64,000 nucleotides of DNA, from contig NZ_FNLM01000036.1 of assembly GCF_900105725.1 (NCBI RefSeq), forward strand, positions 558,001 to 622,000, read 5' to 3'. Both the position numbers and the translations under genes were made by a program. Below, in pieces: positions 43,243-52,468 of the stretch (the stretch's first letter is position 1; each line of letters opens with the position of its first letter). Under the pieces are notes generated by a model that had not been told where the DNA came from, did no database searches, and saw only the letters and a list, made by a program, of their open reading frames with translations. This DNA is from Gordonia westfalica. Its GTDB lineage: Bacteria > Actinomycetota > Actinomycetes > Mycobacteriales > Mycobacteriaceae.

Positions 43243-44082
43243 TTACTTTCCTTCTCCGAGTTCGATCGGCGCACCGACCAGCGAGCCGTACTCGACCCAG
43301 CTTCCGTCGTAGTTCTTGACGTTCTTCTTGCCCAGCAGCTCGGTGAGCACGAACCAGGTGTGGCTCGAACGCTCGCCGATGCGGCAGTAGGCGATGGTCT
43401 CGCGGCTGTCGTCGAAGCCCTTCTCCGCGTACAGAGCGGTGAGGTCCTCGTCGGACTTGAAGGTGCCGTCCTCGTTGGCGGTGGTCGACCACGGGATGTT
43501 GATCGCGCCGGGGACGTGGCCGCGCTGCTGTGCCTGCTCCTGCGGGAGGTGCGCCGGCGCCAGGATCTTGCCGGAGAACTCGTCAGGGCTGCGCACGTCG
43601 ACCAGGTTCTTGGTGCCGATGGCGTCGATGACCTCGTCGCGGAACGCGCGGATCGACAGGTCTGGCGAGGAGGCCTTGTAGTCGGTGGCCGGGCGGGTGA
43701 CCGGGTCGGAGGACAGCGGACGGCCGTCGAGCTCCCACTTCTTGCGGCCGCCGTCGATCAGCTTGACGTCGTTGTGGCCGTACAGCTTGAAGTACCAGTA
43801 GGCGTAGGCCGCGAACCAGTTGTTGTTGCCGCCGTAGAGGATGACGGTGTCGTCGTTCGAGACGCCGCGCTCGGACAGCAGCTTGGAGAAGCGGTCGGCG
43901 TCGACGAAGTCGCGACGGATGCCGTCCTGCAGGTCCTGCTTCCAGTCGAGCTTGATCGCGCCGGGGACGTGGCCGCCGTCGTAGGCCGAGGTGTCCTCGT
44001 CGACCTCGATGAAGACGGTGTTGTCGGCGTTGAGGTTCTGCTCAGCCCACTCGGTGCTGACCAGGACGTCGGAACGTGCCAT
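43243..44082 (-). CDS. cysA2: thiosulfate sulfurtransferase (tandem rhodanese)
   Basis: A 279-residue protein with two rhodanese domains. The N-terminal, inactive-type domain reads 'DNTVFIEVDEDTSAYDGGHV', and the C-terminal domain has active-site loop 'ETIAYCRIGERSSHTW' (Cys in CRIGERS). It transfers sulfane sulfur from thiosulfate or related donors to a thiol acceptor. ATG 44082 has GAAAGGAA upstream. A longer frame to 44256 crosses the attenuator region and is rejected. A Cys-rich leader peptide lies 211 bp upstream. Confidence 0.92.
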   Translation of the reverse strand: MARSDVLVSTEWAEQNLNADNTVFIEVDEDTSAYDGGHVPGAIKLDWKQDLQDGIRRDFVDADRFSKLLSERGVSNDDTVILYGGNNNWFAAYAYWYFKLYGHNDVKLIDGGRKKWELDGRPLSSDPVTRPATDYKASSPDLSIRAFRDEVIDAIGTKNLVDVRSPDEFSGKILAPAHLPQEQAQQRGHVPGAINIPWSTTANEDGTFKSDEDLTALYAEKGFDDSRETIAYCRIGERSSHTWFVLTELLGKKNVKNYDGSWVEYGSLVGAPIELGEGK

Positions 44083-44209
44083 GTCTGGTTCCTTTCGGAT
44101 GGATAACTGGTGATGGATGGATCTGGTGATGCGAAACAGCGGCGAGGCGCGGACTTCACGCCCGCGGGCTCTGATCTGTGATGAGCGAGGGAGGCGCATG
44201 AAAAGAGGA

Positions 44210-44252
44210 CTCAGACCTCGATGAAGACGCACCCCGTCGTCATCGACGGTGC
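44210..44252 (-). promoter_or_regulatory. possible attenuator in the sulfurtransferase leader
   Basis: On the minus strand a hairpin GCACC-GTC / GAC-GG-GGTGC (44229-44252) is followed by GAGG-N7-CCTC and then TTTTC (44210-44219 region). It lies between the Cys leader peptide and the sulfurtransferase, where an attenuator is expected; the fold is only a by-eye proposal. Confidence 0.4.
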
Positions 44253-44293
44253 GCATGGCGCGGCTGCGGGGCAGCGCTTGTCATGGCACACCG

Positions 44294-44383
44294 TCAGCGG
44301 TGCGTGCGACAGCAACAATCGGCGACACGACAGAAGTCGATCGCCCGGCGGCGTGTGAGCAGGCACTCACTGCGCTGTTGCAT
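44294..44383 (-). CDS. 29-residue cysteine-rich leader peptide
   Basis: ATG 44383 opens 29 codons ending at TGA 44294-44296. The peptide starts MQQRSECLLTRRRAIDF and ends CRVADCCCRTHR: Cys at 7 and 18, and three consecutive Cys codons at 23-25 (44309-44317). A -10-like TACCCT (44390-44395, minus strand) lies 6 nt before the ATG, so the transcript is likely leaderless. Cys-tract leader peptides before sulfurtransferase/DUF1416 operons are known in mycobacteria, where ribosome stalling reports low cysteine. Confidence 0.82.
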   Translation of the reverse strand: MQQRSECLLTRRRAIDFCRVADCCCRTHR

Positions 44384-44497
44384 GCCACGAGGGTACAACA
44401 GTGCCGATCGGGTTCCGAACCCCCGGGTGTATTGCGCTCTGACCTGCGCAAAAGGCTTCCAGTCCAGGTCGCCGGGGCGTCGCTCGCGCGGCTGCCG

Positions 44498-45355
44498 TCA
44501 GAACCGGTCCGGCCGGAGGTCGGCAGCGCCCGTCTCGCCGACCAGCTGTACGTCCCCGCCGAAACTCTCCGCCCGCTGTGCCTCGAGTCCCCAGGCCATC
44601 GGCAACCGGGGGAGCACCATGCTGAACCGGTCGAGCACGGCAGCGCGCATGTCCTCGGGAACGTCGGCGTCCACGTGACGCTCGGGTCCGGTGTAGAAGT
44701 CGGTGGCCCGGATCTCCAGGGCGCCTCCGGTGACCGAGAGGTCGACCGCGACGCTGACCCGCACCTTCGGGCCGGTGAACGACGACGCCGACGGCGGATC
44801 GTCGGCGTCGAGGCCGTCGCGTGGCGGCAGCGCGACGGTGCCCGTGAACACCACACCCTCCGAACGGGAGACGACGCCGTCCTGGGGGCCACCGCCACCG
44901 GCCCGGCCGTCGGGTGCAGGTGTGCTGACGGTCAGGTCGGTGATCCGCAGATAGCGTGCGAGGGTGACCGCGTCGAGGCGGGTGTACGCCGAGATCGACG
45001 AGGTGTGCAGAACATCACTCCCGGTGAAATCGCCCCGCTCCGCGCCTCGGAAACGGCCCAGGGTGGCGCCGAGTTCGCCTCGGCAGACGCCGCGGGCGGG
45101 CTCGCAACCGGGCAGTTCGACGCCGCGCGCGGCGATCGTCGCTCCCGAGTACTCGCCGTTCGCGGCTTGCGTGAGGAAGGGGAACCCGGCGAGTGTCACC
45201 TCGGGATCGAATGGGACGCGGGGGGATTCGGCGAGCGCCCGGGCGAGTCGATGTTCACTGCGGATGGCCGCGCCGACATCGACGAGCAGCACTGCCGCTG
45301 CGGCGAGGACCGCCACGGTCACCACGACGACGAGGATCTTCCGCATGCCCGGCAT
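44498..45355 (-). CDS. LmeA-like DUF2993 envelope protein (Rv0817c-like)
   Basis: A 285-residue protein with an N-terminal signal/anchor ('KILVVVVTVAVLAAAAVLLV') and a DUF2993 domain ('VTLAGFPFLTQAANGEYSGA', 'LEIRATDFYTGPERHVDADV'). The fold resembles lipid-binding TULIP/LmeA proteins linked to envelope lipoglycan maturation; the ligand is unknown. Four Cys are present, including 'CEPARGVC'. ATG 45355 or ATG 45346 may be the start. It lies between the sulfur operon and glnR as in M. tuberculosis. Confidence 0.8.
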   Translation of the reverse strand: MPGMRKILVVVVTVAVLAAAAVLLVDVGAAIRSEHRLARALAESPRVPFDPEVTLAGFPFLTQAANGEYSGATIAARGVELPGCEPARGVCRGELGATLGRFRGAERGDFTGSDVLHTSSISAYTRLDAVTLARYLRITDLTVSTPAPDGRAGGGGPQDGVVSRSEGVVFTGTVALPPRDGLDADDPPSASSFTGPKVRVSVAVDLSVTGGALEIRATDFYTGPERHVDADVPEDMRAAVLDRFSMVLPRLPMAWGLEAQRAESFGGDVQLVGETGAADLRPDRF

Positions 45356-45563
45356 ATCGGACGACCACCCTCTCCGTCATCTGCAGCACTTCCCAGAACG
45401 CCTTGTTAACAGCGAAGTGCGTCGGTGGCGCTATTCTGTCACCTATCGCGCACACGTTGGTAAGGCAGAGTAAACATTCTTCGGTGACGTGTGCGGAGGC
45501 GTTCACAGCGTGGTGAGCGGATTGGAAGGTCCGGGACGGGGACGAACGAGATCGGAGTTCTAG

Positions 45564-46366
45564 GTGGATCTCTTGTTGTTGACGGCCGATCCCAATCCGG
45601 AGTCGGTCCTGCCGTCGCTGTCGCTGCTCGCCCACAACGTGCGCGTCGCTCCGACGGAGGTGTCGTCTCTCATGGAGGCGGGCAACGCGGATGTGGCCCT
45701 GGTCGACGCGCGCGCCGACCTGGCTGCGGCGCGGGGACTGTGCCGGCTGTTGGGTAGCACCGGTTCCTCGGTGCCGGTTGCGGCCGTGCTGACCGAGGGC
45801 GGATTGGTCGCGGTCAATGCGGACTGGGGCATCGACGAGTTCCTGCTGCCGGGTACGGGGCCGGCGGAACTCGACGCGCGATTGCGCCTGCTGGTGGTAC
45901 GCACCCGTGGAGTGGCCGCCGAGGAGACGTCGGGAAAGGTCACTCTGGGGAGCTGGTCATCGACGAGGGGACGTACACCGCGCGACTGCGTGGACGTCCC
46001 CTCGACCTGACTTACAAGGAATTCGAACTCCTGAAGTATCTGGCGCAGAACGCGGGTCGTGTGTTCACCCGCGCCCAGCTGCTCCAGGAGGTGTGGGGGT
46101 ACGACTTCTTCGGTGGCACCCGCACCGTCGACGTGCACGTCCGTCGTCTGCGCGCCAAGCTCGGCAGCGAACACGAGTCGCTGATCGGCACGGTCCGCAA
46201 CGTCGGTTACAAGGCGGTGCGACCGACGCGCGGCCGGGCATCGGCGGCCGAAGCCGAGGATTCGGCGGAAGATGATGCGCCGGACGTCGATTCGGCCGAG
46301 TTCGACGACGATCTCGACGGTCCCGATCCCTTCGACGAGGAGTTCAGTGCCAGCGCCGGAAACTGA
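45564..46366 (+). CDS. glnR: GlnR-like OmpR-family regulator, frameshifted
   Basis: Orphan OmpR-type response regulator of nitrogen metabolism. Frame A (from GTG 45564) encodes the receiver-like domain ('[20 protein letters not shown]', '[20 protein letters not shown]') up to 'GKVTLG'. The winged-helix part ('[20 protein letters not shown]', '[20 protein letters not shown]', '[13 protein letters not shown]') is in another frame ending at 46366. One extra G in the G4 run at 45957-45960 gives '[20 protein letters not shown]' without a gap. The tail is acidic. Position before mshD matches Rv0818-Rv0819. Real inactivation would remove nitrogen control, so an error in the sequence is likelier. Confidence 0.85.
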
Positions 46367-47252
46367 CGAATTGCAGGTACGACGAGGCGCGGCTCCCGCG
46401 GAGATCTCCGCCCTAGCGCACCGCCTGGTGCGTGCGGCGACGTCCGCCGACGGCGTCGGACCGTTGTCGGACGAAGCGGTCAAAGCGATTGACGCAGGCC
46501 CGGATTCGTCTGTCGTCCACGTGTGGTCGAAAGGTGCCTACGCGAACATCGTGCCCGGTCGCGATGGCGAGCCGTCGATGATCGAGGCGGTCGTCGACCC
46601 GGAGCGGCGACGACACGGGCTGGGCCGGTCTCTGCTCGACGCCGCGTTCGGCGCAGCGCGACAGCAAGGCCTCGAGGCCCGGGCCTGGGCGCACGGAGAC
46701 CTCCCCGGTGCGGTCGCCCTCGCGTCGGCGATGGGACTCGAGAAGCGCCGCGAGCTACTGCAACTGCGACGCCCGGTCGGCGAGGGGCACGATCTGCCCG
46801 AACTCGTCGTCGACCCCGGTCTCACACTCCGGACCTACCGCGGGTCCTCCGACGACGCGGAGATCCTGCGCGTCAACAACGCCGCCTTCGACTGGCACCC
46901 AGAACAGGGCGGATGGACACTCGATCAGATCACCGAGCGGGTCGCGGCCGACTGGTTCGACCCGGAGGGTCTCTTCCTCGCCTTCGACACCGAGGACCCT
47001 GCACGGCTTCTCGGTTTTCACTGGACCAAACAGCACGACGCCGATCTGGGCGAGGTCTACATCGTCGGGGTCGATCCGCAGGCGCAGGGGCGTGGCCTCG
47101 GCCGGTTGCTCACACTGGCCGGTCTCCATCACCTCGCGCAGCGCGGTGTCGCCGAGATCAACCTCTACGTCGAAGGCGACAACACGGCGGCGTTGCACAC
47201 GTATGAACGCCTGGGCTTCACCAGGTATGCCGTCGACGTCGCCTATGGCTGA
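46347..47252 (+). CDS. mshD: mycothiol synthase MshD
   Basis: A 301-residue double-GNAT protein that acetylates Cys-GlcN-inositol in the last step of mycothiol synthesis. The N-terminal GNAT half has '[20 protein letters not shown]'; the C-terminal catalytic half has '[20 protein letters not shown]' and '[20 protein letters not shown]'. GTG 46347 follows GAGGAG by 5 bases and lies inside the end of glnR. The stop overlaps the convergent NRPS-like gene by 10 bp. Confidence 0.92.
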   Translation: MPAPETDELQVRRGAAPAEISALAHRLVRAATSADGVGPLSDEAVKAIDAGPDSSVVHVWSKGAYANIVPGRDGEPSMIEAVVDPERRRHGLGRSLLDAAFGAARQQGLEARAWAHGDLPGAVALASAMGLEKRRELLQLRRPVGEGHDLPELVVDPGLTLRTYRGSSDDAEILRVNNAAFDWHPEQGGWTLDQITERVAADWFDPEGLFLAFDTEDPARLLGFHWTKQHDADLGEVYIVGVDPQAQGRGLGRLLTLAGLHHLAQRGVAEINLYVEGDNTAALHTYERLGFTRYAVDVAYG

Positions 47253-49882
47253 GTCCCGCGGCGCAGCGCGTCGCGCATCGCGCCGACGATGTCGCCGATG
47301 TGCGGTTCCCGGACGATCGACAGATGGTCGCACTCCAGTCTGAGGATCTCGAGTTCCCCCGTCGCGATGTGTTGCCGCCAGATGGTCGGGTCGTCGTGAT
47401 TCTCGCTGCCCTGCACGATGAGCACGCGCCCGCCGAACGGTCGTGGGCGATGTAGGCGTCCGACGCGGACGCCGAGTTCTTCGAGCGCCTGCGCGTCGGC
47501 CGTCGGCGATCCCTTCACCAGGCCCGCGAACGGAACCCGAAGACGCCTGCGCCACAGTTCTTTCGACGGAAGCGGTGCGTGTGACGGCGCGATTCTCACC
47601 GATGGGTCGGCGCGTTTGGCGTGGTGGATCACCCGCGGCGGCAGGAACGTGTCGACGGCGACCACGAGATCGACGCGCTGACCCTCGGCCTCCAGTCGGC
47701 GAGCGGCCTCGAGGGCGATGAAGCCGCCGAGGGAATGGCCGATGAGGACGTACGGCCCCTCCGGTTGGATGCGCCGGAGATCCCGGAGATGGCGCCGGGC
47801 CGCGGCCGCGACCGTCCAGTCCGGGATTCCGCGGTTCTCGAGGCCGTTCGGCTGGAACGCGAACACCGAACCGGTGCCGTCGATCTCGCCGATCCGGTCG
47901 GCGAGGGCGACGAAGGTGAGCGTCGAGGCGCCGGCACCGGTGAAGCAGAAGACCGGGCGTCCCTCGGCGCGGCGGAGCAGCACGGTCGTGGGTGCGAGAT
48001 GTGACCGGGGCGACGAGGCGCCGGCCTTCCGGCGCTCCACGACCGAGGCCAGTTCCGCGACCGTCGGGGCGCCGGCGACGTCCGACTGTGTGAGGCCGAC
48101 GGACAGGGAGTCGTTGAGCCGCACCATGATCTGTTGGATGGTCAGTGAGTCCGCGCCCAGCGCATAGATGTTCTCGTCGCGACCGACGTCGTCGAGCGAG
48201 AGCTCCGCGCCCCATATCTCGGCGATGGCCGTCTCCAGTGGTCCGGACGGGGCTTCGGGATTCCGGGTCGGTGCGGGCAACGCGGTGCGGTCGACCTTGC
48301 CGCGGGCGTTGCGGGGCAGCTCGGACAGCTCGACGATGTGCGCGGGGATCATCCACTGCGGCAGTGACGCGCGCAGGCGATTGCGCAGGACCGCGGTGGG
48401 CGGCGTGCGCCCATGTCCGGAAGGCACCACATAGGCGACGAGTTCGGTGTTCCCCGAGTGACTTTCACGGGGGACCACCACGGCCTCGGCCACGTCGCCC
48501 GCGCTCAGCAATGCCGCACCGACCTCGGCCGGCTCGACGCGGTAGCCCCGGATCTTGACGGCGTCCTCGGCGCGTCCCAGCAGGATCAGGTCGGTGCCGT
48601 CGAACATGCCGCGGTCTCCGGACCGGAAGGTCCATCTGCCCGACTCGTCGTGGAAGAACTTGTCCTCGTTGTTCTCCGGATCGAGGTAGCCGAGGGCGAT
48701 GTGGGGCGACGAGATCAGCACGCGGCCGTCGTCGTCGATCGTCAGGATCTTGTTCAGCGCCGGCGTGCCTGCGGGGAGCGGTCCGGTTCGCGGCCGGCAT
48801 CCGGCCCGGACATCGAAGTGGCCGATCGCGAGGGTTTCGGAGGACCCGACCCAGTTGGTGACCGTGGATTCCGGCGCGATGCTCACCGTCGCCGTGGCGA
48901 CCTCGCCGCTGAGGGGTTCACCGGTGGTGATGATCCGGCGAAGGGATGCCCAGCCCGGGTGCTCGGTGCCCGCGGGTGTGGCCTGGTTCAGCGAACGCAG
49001 CAGCGACGGCGTGAGGAACACGGTGTGGGGCGCGGTCTCCGCCATCGACGCGAGCAGGTCGGTGGGTGTCCCCCGACGGGGATCGGCGAGGAGGATCTCG
49101 CATCCGTTGAGAAGTGAGCTGATCAGCACGTTCAGGCCGGCGGCGAAGCTGATCGGCATGCACAGCGCGACCGGCAGGCCGGGGGTGAGACCGAACGACG
49201 CCCGCATGTACAACGCGTCGTTCAGCCACATGGAGTCCGGCTGCAGAACGCCTTTGGGACCACCGGTCGAGCCGGAGGTGAACTGGATGTTGGCGATGGC
49301 CGACGGCGTCGTCTGCGTCCGGTCCGGGAGTCCGGTGGACGCGGCGTCTGGGGCGGACGCGAGGACGTCGGGGAACCCGACGGCGATGACACCGCGCCGG
49401 GCGGCGCAGACGCTCAGCGTCTCCAGGTGTTCCGCATCGGCCACGACCAGGCCCGGTCGGAGCTCGCGGGTGACGAGGGCGTCGACGATCGAGTCGATCC
49501 GCTCGGTCGGCAGCGCCGGGTCGAGGGTGACGAGCGGGCGCCCGGTGAGGAGGATTCCGACCACCACGGCCACCGAGTCGTGCGACAGCCCGAACTGGGC
49601 GACGACCGGTCCGCCGTCGGGACGGATCCGCTGGATGTGCGCGGCGACACCGCGGGCGCGTGCCAGCAGCTCCCGATAGGTGATCGCGTTGTCCCGCAGC
49701 CGTAGTGCCGGTGCTTCGCCGTAGGCGGCCGCCGCGCGCTCGAGGGCATCGGCCAGTGTGCCGCCGAGGTCGATGTCGACGGGGGTGACGGGAGCGTGGG
49801 TGCCGGCGGCGGGGATCACCGCTACGGGCTGTTGTCCGCTCGGGTCGGACGCGGGCTCGGAGATGGAGGGATGGGCGATCAT
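47243..49882 (-). CDS. NRPS-like A-PCP-TE single-module enzyme
   Basis: An 879-residue protein with three domains. Adenylation (about 45-530): 'NIQFTSGSTGGPKGVLQPDS', 'TNWVGSSETLAIGHF', 'WTFRSGDRGMFDGTDL' and 'GRAEDAVKIRGYRVEPAEVG', and a terminal Lys in 'NARGKVDRTALP'. Carrier domain (about 550-620): 'NIYALGADSLTIQQIM', with Ser for phosphopantetheine. Thioesterase (about 640-879): 'GPYVLIGHSLGGFIALEA' (GHSLG). No condensation domain. It could load one acyl/amino acid and release it, or transfer it to a partner such as the BAHD-like protein of this cluster. It overlaps the flippase by 4 bp. Confidence 0.85.
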   Translation of the reverse strand: MIAHPSISEPASDPSGQQPVAVIPAAGTHAPVTPVDIDLGGTLADALERAAAAYGEAPALRLRDNAITYRELLARARGVAAHIQRIRPDGGPVVAQFGLSHDSVAVVVGILLTGRPLVTLDPALPTERIDSIVDALVTRELRPGLVVADAEHLETLSVCAARRGVIAVGFPDVLASAPDAASTGLPDRTQTTPSAIANIQFTSGSTGGPKGVLQPDSMWLNDALYMRASFGLTPGLPVALCMPISFAAGLNVLISSLLNGCEILLADPRRGTPTDLLASMAETAPHTVFLTPSLLRSLNQATPAGTEHPGWASLRRIITTGEPLSGEVATATVSIAPESTVTNWVGSSETLAIGHFDVRAGCRPRTGPLPAGTPALNKILTIDDDGRVLISSPHIALGYLDPENNEDKFFHDESGRWTFRSGDRGMFDGTDLILLGRAEDAVKIRGYRVEPAEVGAALLSAGDVAEAVVVPRESHSGNTELVAYVVPSGHGRTPPTAVLRNRLRASLPQWMIPAHIVELSELPRNARGKVDRTALPAPTRNPEAPSGPLETAIAEIWGAELSLDDVGRDENIYALGADSLTIQQIMVRLNDSLSVGLTQSDVAGAPTVAELASVVERRKAGASSPRSHLAPTTVLLRRAEGRPVFCFTGAGASTLTFVALADRIGEIDGTGSVFAFQPNGLENRGIPDWTVAAAARRHLRDLRRIQPEGPYVLIGHSLGGFIALEAARRLEAEGQRVDLVVAVDTFLPPRVIHHAKRADPSVRIAPSHAPLPSKELWRRRLRVPFAGLVKGSPTADAQALEELGVRVGRLHRPRPFGGRVLIVQGSENHDDPTIWRQHIATGELEILRLECDHLSIVREPHIGDIVGAMRDALRRGTQP

Positions 49883-51276
49883 CGCGTGGTCATCCTCCTG
49901 TCGGGCTCGGAAGCGGCGGTGGGGTTGCTCGCGGCGGTCGGTACAGGTGTGCCGGAAAAACTCGCCGAGGTGGTCGCCGGGTCGAGAGCGAGGCGGATCA
50001 GCCGCACACCCGGCACGAGAAGGAGGAGCACGACGGCGATGTCGGCGGCGAGGTAGACGTAGCCTACGCCGATGATCCCCCAGCGGTCGGCGGCGAAGAC
50101 GATGCCGCAGAGGACGACCACGCCGAAGATGCACTGCACCACGACCGCGAGCCGGAGTCGGCGTCGTACCCGGGCGAGCGCGGTGTAGACGGTGACGAAG
50201 GAAACCGTCGGCAGGGTGAGCGCCATCAGGCGGATCAGGTCGGTGCCGGATTCCGCATACTGCGGTCCCATGATCGCGAGAATCCACGGAGCGATGCCGA
50301 TCAGGATGAGGCAACCGGCAATCCCTGCGCCACCGCACAGTGCGATGAGGCGGATCGTTGCCGACCGGATGTCGGCGTCGGGTTCGGCGGCCGTCGCCAC
50401 GAACGGGGCGGCGGTGGCGTGCAACAGGATGGCGGCGGTGCTGACCACCAGCCAGCAGATGGAGAAATAGGCGTTCATCTCGGTACCGAGCCGGGTGACG
50501 ATCACCAGCGGTACGACGAGTGGAACGACGACGCCCACTGCGGTGATCCCGAGCGAGCCGGCGTAGAACTGGGCGATCTCGCGCGGCTGCGGCAGTGCTC
50601 CCGGGCCGGCCATGGCACGGGCACGACGTCGGATGGTGGACATCCCCACCCAGAATGCGATCAGGGAGGCGGGGATGACCCATGCCCAGACGACGGCGAA
50701 GCCGGTACCCACCGGGATCAGTGCGGTGACGAGGATGAGCTTGATCGTGGACTGCGAGATGTTCTTGGTGGCAACGGTTCGTGAACGTCCGAGACCGATG
50801 AGCGTCTGGTCCTGGATGGCGAAGATTCCCAGGATCACCACGAACACGGGAAACAGCCAGAGCTCCAGGGGTGTCGTGAAGAGTGTGTCCGTCGGGCCGA
50901 CCAACACGAAGCAGGCCCCGAGTAGCAGTGCCGCACAGACGATGACGGTGCGGCCGGAAGCGATGATGCGGCGAGCCTGTGTGCCGGCGACCGGCAGGAA
51001 GCGTTCGTACAGGCTGCCGATGCTGAGGTTCGACAAGGTCGCGAGCAGGGTCGCGCTGGTGATCAGCGCGGAGGCGCGACCGACCTCGGCGGCACTGTAT
51101 CCGCGCGCCGCGATAGTCCAGAACACGAAGCCGAGCACTCCGGTTGCGAGGCTCGCTGTCATGACCGCCACGATGTCGAGGCTCACGCCGTTTCGTTTCT
51201 CCCCGAGGGCGGCGAGGCCTCGTCGAAAAGGATTCTGACGGCGGGGGTCTCGGCTCGGACGTAGTGTCGCGGTCAC
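49879..51276 (-). CDS. polysaccharide flippase (MATE/Wzx-like)
   Basis: A 465-residue integral membrane protein with about 12 to 14 hydrophobic helices ('IVAVMTASLATGVLGFVFWT', 'LELWLFPVFVVILGIFAIQD', 'IAGCLILIGIAPWILAIMGP'). It fits the lipopolysaccharide-flippase/MATE-like superfamily. The likely role is flipping a lipid-linked glycan across the plasma membrane. GTG 51276 is chosen; the open frame extends to 51441 but would run through an iron-box-like site. It overlaps the NRPS-like gene (ATGA), so the two form an operon. Confidence 0.8.
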   Translation of the reverse strand: MTATLRPSRDPRRQNPFRRGLAALGEKRNGVSLDIVAVMTASLATGVLGFVFWTIAARGYSAAEVGRASALITSATLLATLSNLSIGSLYERFLPVAGTQARRIIASGRTVIVCAALLLGACFVLVGPTDTLFTTPLELWLFPVFVVILGIFAIQDQTLIGLGRSRTVATKNISQSTIKLILVTALIPVGTGFAVVWAWVIPASLIAFWVGMSTIRRRARAMAGPGALPQPREIAQFYAGSLGITAVGVVVPLVVPLVIVTRLGTEMNAYFSICWLVVSTAAILLHATAAPFVATAAEPDADIRSATIRLIALCGGAGIAGCLILIGIAPWILAIMGPQYAESGTDLIRLMALTLPTVSFVTVYTALARVRRRLRLAVVVQCIFGVVVLCGIVFAADRWGIIGVGYVYLAADIAVVLLLLVPGVRLIRLALDPATTSASFSGTPVPTAASNPTAASEPDRRMTTR

Positions 51277-51399
51277 CGCGTCGTCCCGGGACCGAGCGGG
51301 TCGGAGACGCGCCCTGGAGGCGACGGGTGTGCGTCGAACACTGGCGTATCTCCGTTCGTGATCCGGTGTGCGTGAATCTGGCTTCCCCGGATCCGGACA

Positions 51400-51418
51400 T
51401 GAGGGTAGCCTATCCTGT
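51400..51418. promoter_or_regulatory. DtxR/IdeR-like iron box (flippase-NRPS promoter)
   Basis: TGAGGGTAGCCTATCCTGT agrees with the iron-box consensus TTAGGTTAGCCTAACCTAA at 14 of 19 positions. It stands 124 bp before the flippase start. Confidence 0.55.
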
Positions 51419-51513
51419 ACCCTGGCACCATCCGATGTCACGCTTTTGTGTGAAGCTCCGGATTCGACTGCGGGAGACGCTCTTTTCGCAGGTCGTGACC
51501 CTCATCACGTTGG

Positions 51514-51534
51514 TAAACCAAGCCTAACCTTACT
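51514..51534. promoter_or_regulatory. DtxR/IdeR-like iron box overlapping the -10 of the GT2 gene
   Basis: Read on the minus strand, TAAGGTTAGGCTTGGTTTA holds the exact half AGGTTAGGCT and 13 of 19 consensus positions. The plus-strand -10-like TAACCT (51525-51530) lies 7 nt before ATG 51538, so the gene at 51538 may be leaderless and repressed by iron. Confidence 0.55.
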
Positions 51535-51537
51535 GTT

Positions 51538-52449
51538 ATGATTCTCTCGCTGCATGCCGCCGGGGGGCGCAGCTTCGAGCTATTGCGGGACTCCCGCTGG
51601 AGGTTACTGGTGACTGACATATTCGACGGTGCTGCAGCGCTTTCGCACGACGAGCCGGCGACTCTTGCCGACATGGCCGAGTTCGAGGACGAGTTCGAGG
51701 AGGGGGCGACGCCTGCCGACGCACCCGCGTCTGTCCCGACACCGACTGTGACAGTGGTGATCCCGGCCCGCAACGAAGCCCTCAACCTTCCCTACGTGGC
51801 GGAGCGGATGCCGCCGGTCGACGAGATCATCGTCGTCGACGGCTCCTCGGTCGACGACACCATCGCGGTCGCGCGGAAGCTGTGGCCGGAGGCAAAGATC
51901 GTGAGCCAGACGCGATCCGGCAAGGGCAACGCACTCGCCTGCGGGTTCGAGGCCGCGACCGGCGACATCATCGTGATGATCGACGCGGACGGTTCCACCG
52001 ACCCCGCCGAGATCCCCGACTTCGTCGAAACCCTGATCAGCGGTTCGGATCTCGCGAAGGGGAGCCGGTTCTCACTCGGTGGGGGCAGTGACGACATCAC
52101 CGCACTCCGGCGGGTGGGGAACAAGGGCCTGAACTGGCTCGTGAATCAGATCTTCGCGACGTCGTTCGCCGACCTCTGCTACGGCTACAACGCCTTCTGG
52201 CGCAAGCATCTCGAGGTCCTGGACCTGCCGGTCACCGCCGAGAGCGAACCCCAGTGGGGTGACGGCTTCGAGATCGAGACGATCATCAACGTGCGAATGG
52301 CGCGCAGTGGCTTGGTCATCCGCGAAGTGGGCAGCCACGAGTCTCGCCGTATCCACGGCCGGAGCAATCTCAATGCCTTCACCGATGGCTTCCGGGTCCT
52401 GCGGACCATCGGCCTCGAACACCGACTCCATCGCGCCGCCCGGCGCTGA
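51538..52449 (+). CDS. glycosyltransferase family 2
   Basis: A 303-residue GT-A enzyme of the dolichol-phosphate-mannose synthase-like group. After about 65 acidic residues: 'VTVVIPARNEALNLPYVAER', 'IIVVDGSSVDDTIAVARKLW', 'GKGNALACGFEAATGDIIVM' and 'IDADGSTDPAEI' (DxDG-like metal site). A late 'FLWRKHLEVLDLP'-type acceptor region follows. It transfers a sugar to a lipid or glycan acceptor. It is divergent from the flippase/NRPS operon and ends at the terminator at 52469. Confidence 0.85.
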   Translation: MILSLHAAGGRSFELLRDSRWRLLVTDIFDGAAALSHDEPATLADMAEFEDEFEEGATPADAPASVPTPTVTVVIPARNEALNLPYVAERMPPVDEIIVVDGSSVDDTIAVARKLWPEAKIVSQTRSGKGNALACGFEAATGDIIVMIDADGSTDPAEIPDFVETLISGSDLAKGSRFSLGGGSDDITALRRVGNKGLNWLVNQIFATSFADLCYGYNAFWRKHLEVLDLPVTAESEPQWGDGFEIETIINVRMARSGLVIREVGSHESRRIHGRSNLNAFTDGFRVLRTIGLEHRLHRAARR

Positions 52450-52468
52450 GCTTCACCTACAGAGACCG

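Noticed and set aside
44083..44256. N-terminal extension of the sulfurtransferase to 44256
   Set aside because: The extra 58 residues cover the attenuator region, lack family similarity, and a good ribosome site precedes ATG 44082.
49883..51400. Continuous open frame extending the NRPS-like protein to 1385 residues
   Set aside because: The extra 506 residues are the shadow of the flippase gene: Arg/His/Pro-rich, no domain. ATG 49882 overlaps the flippase stop as expected for coupled genes.
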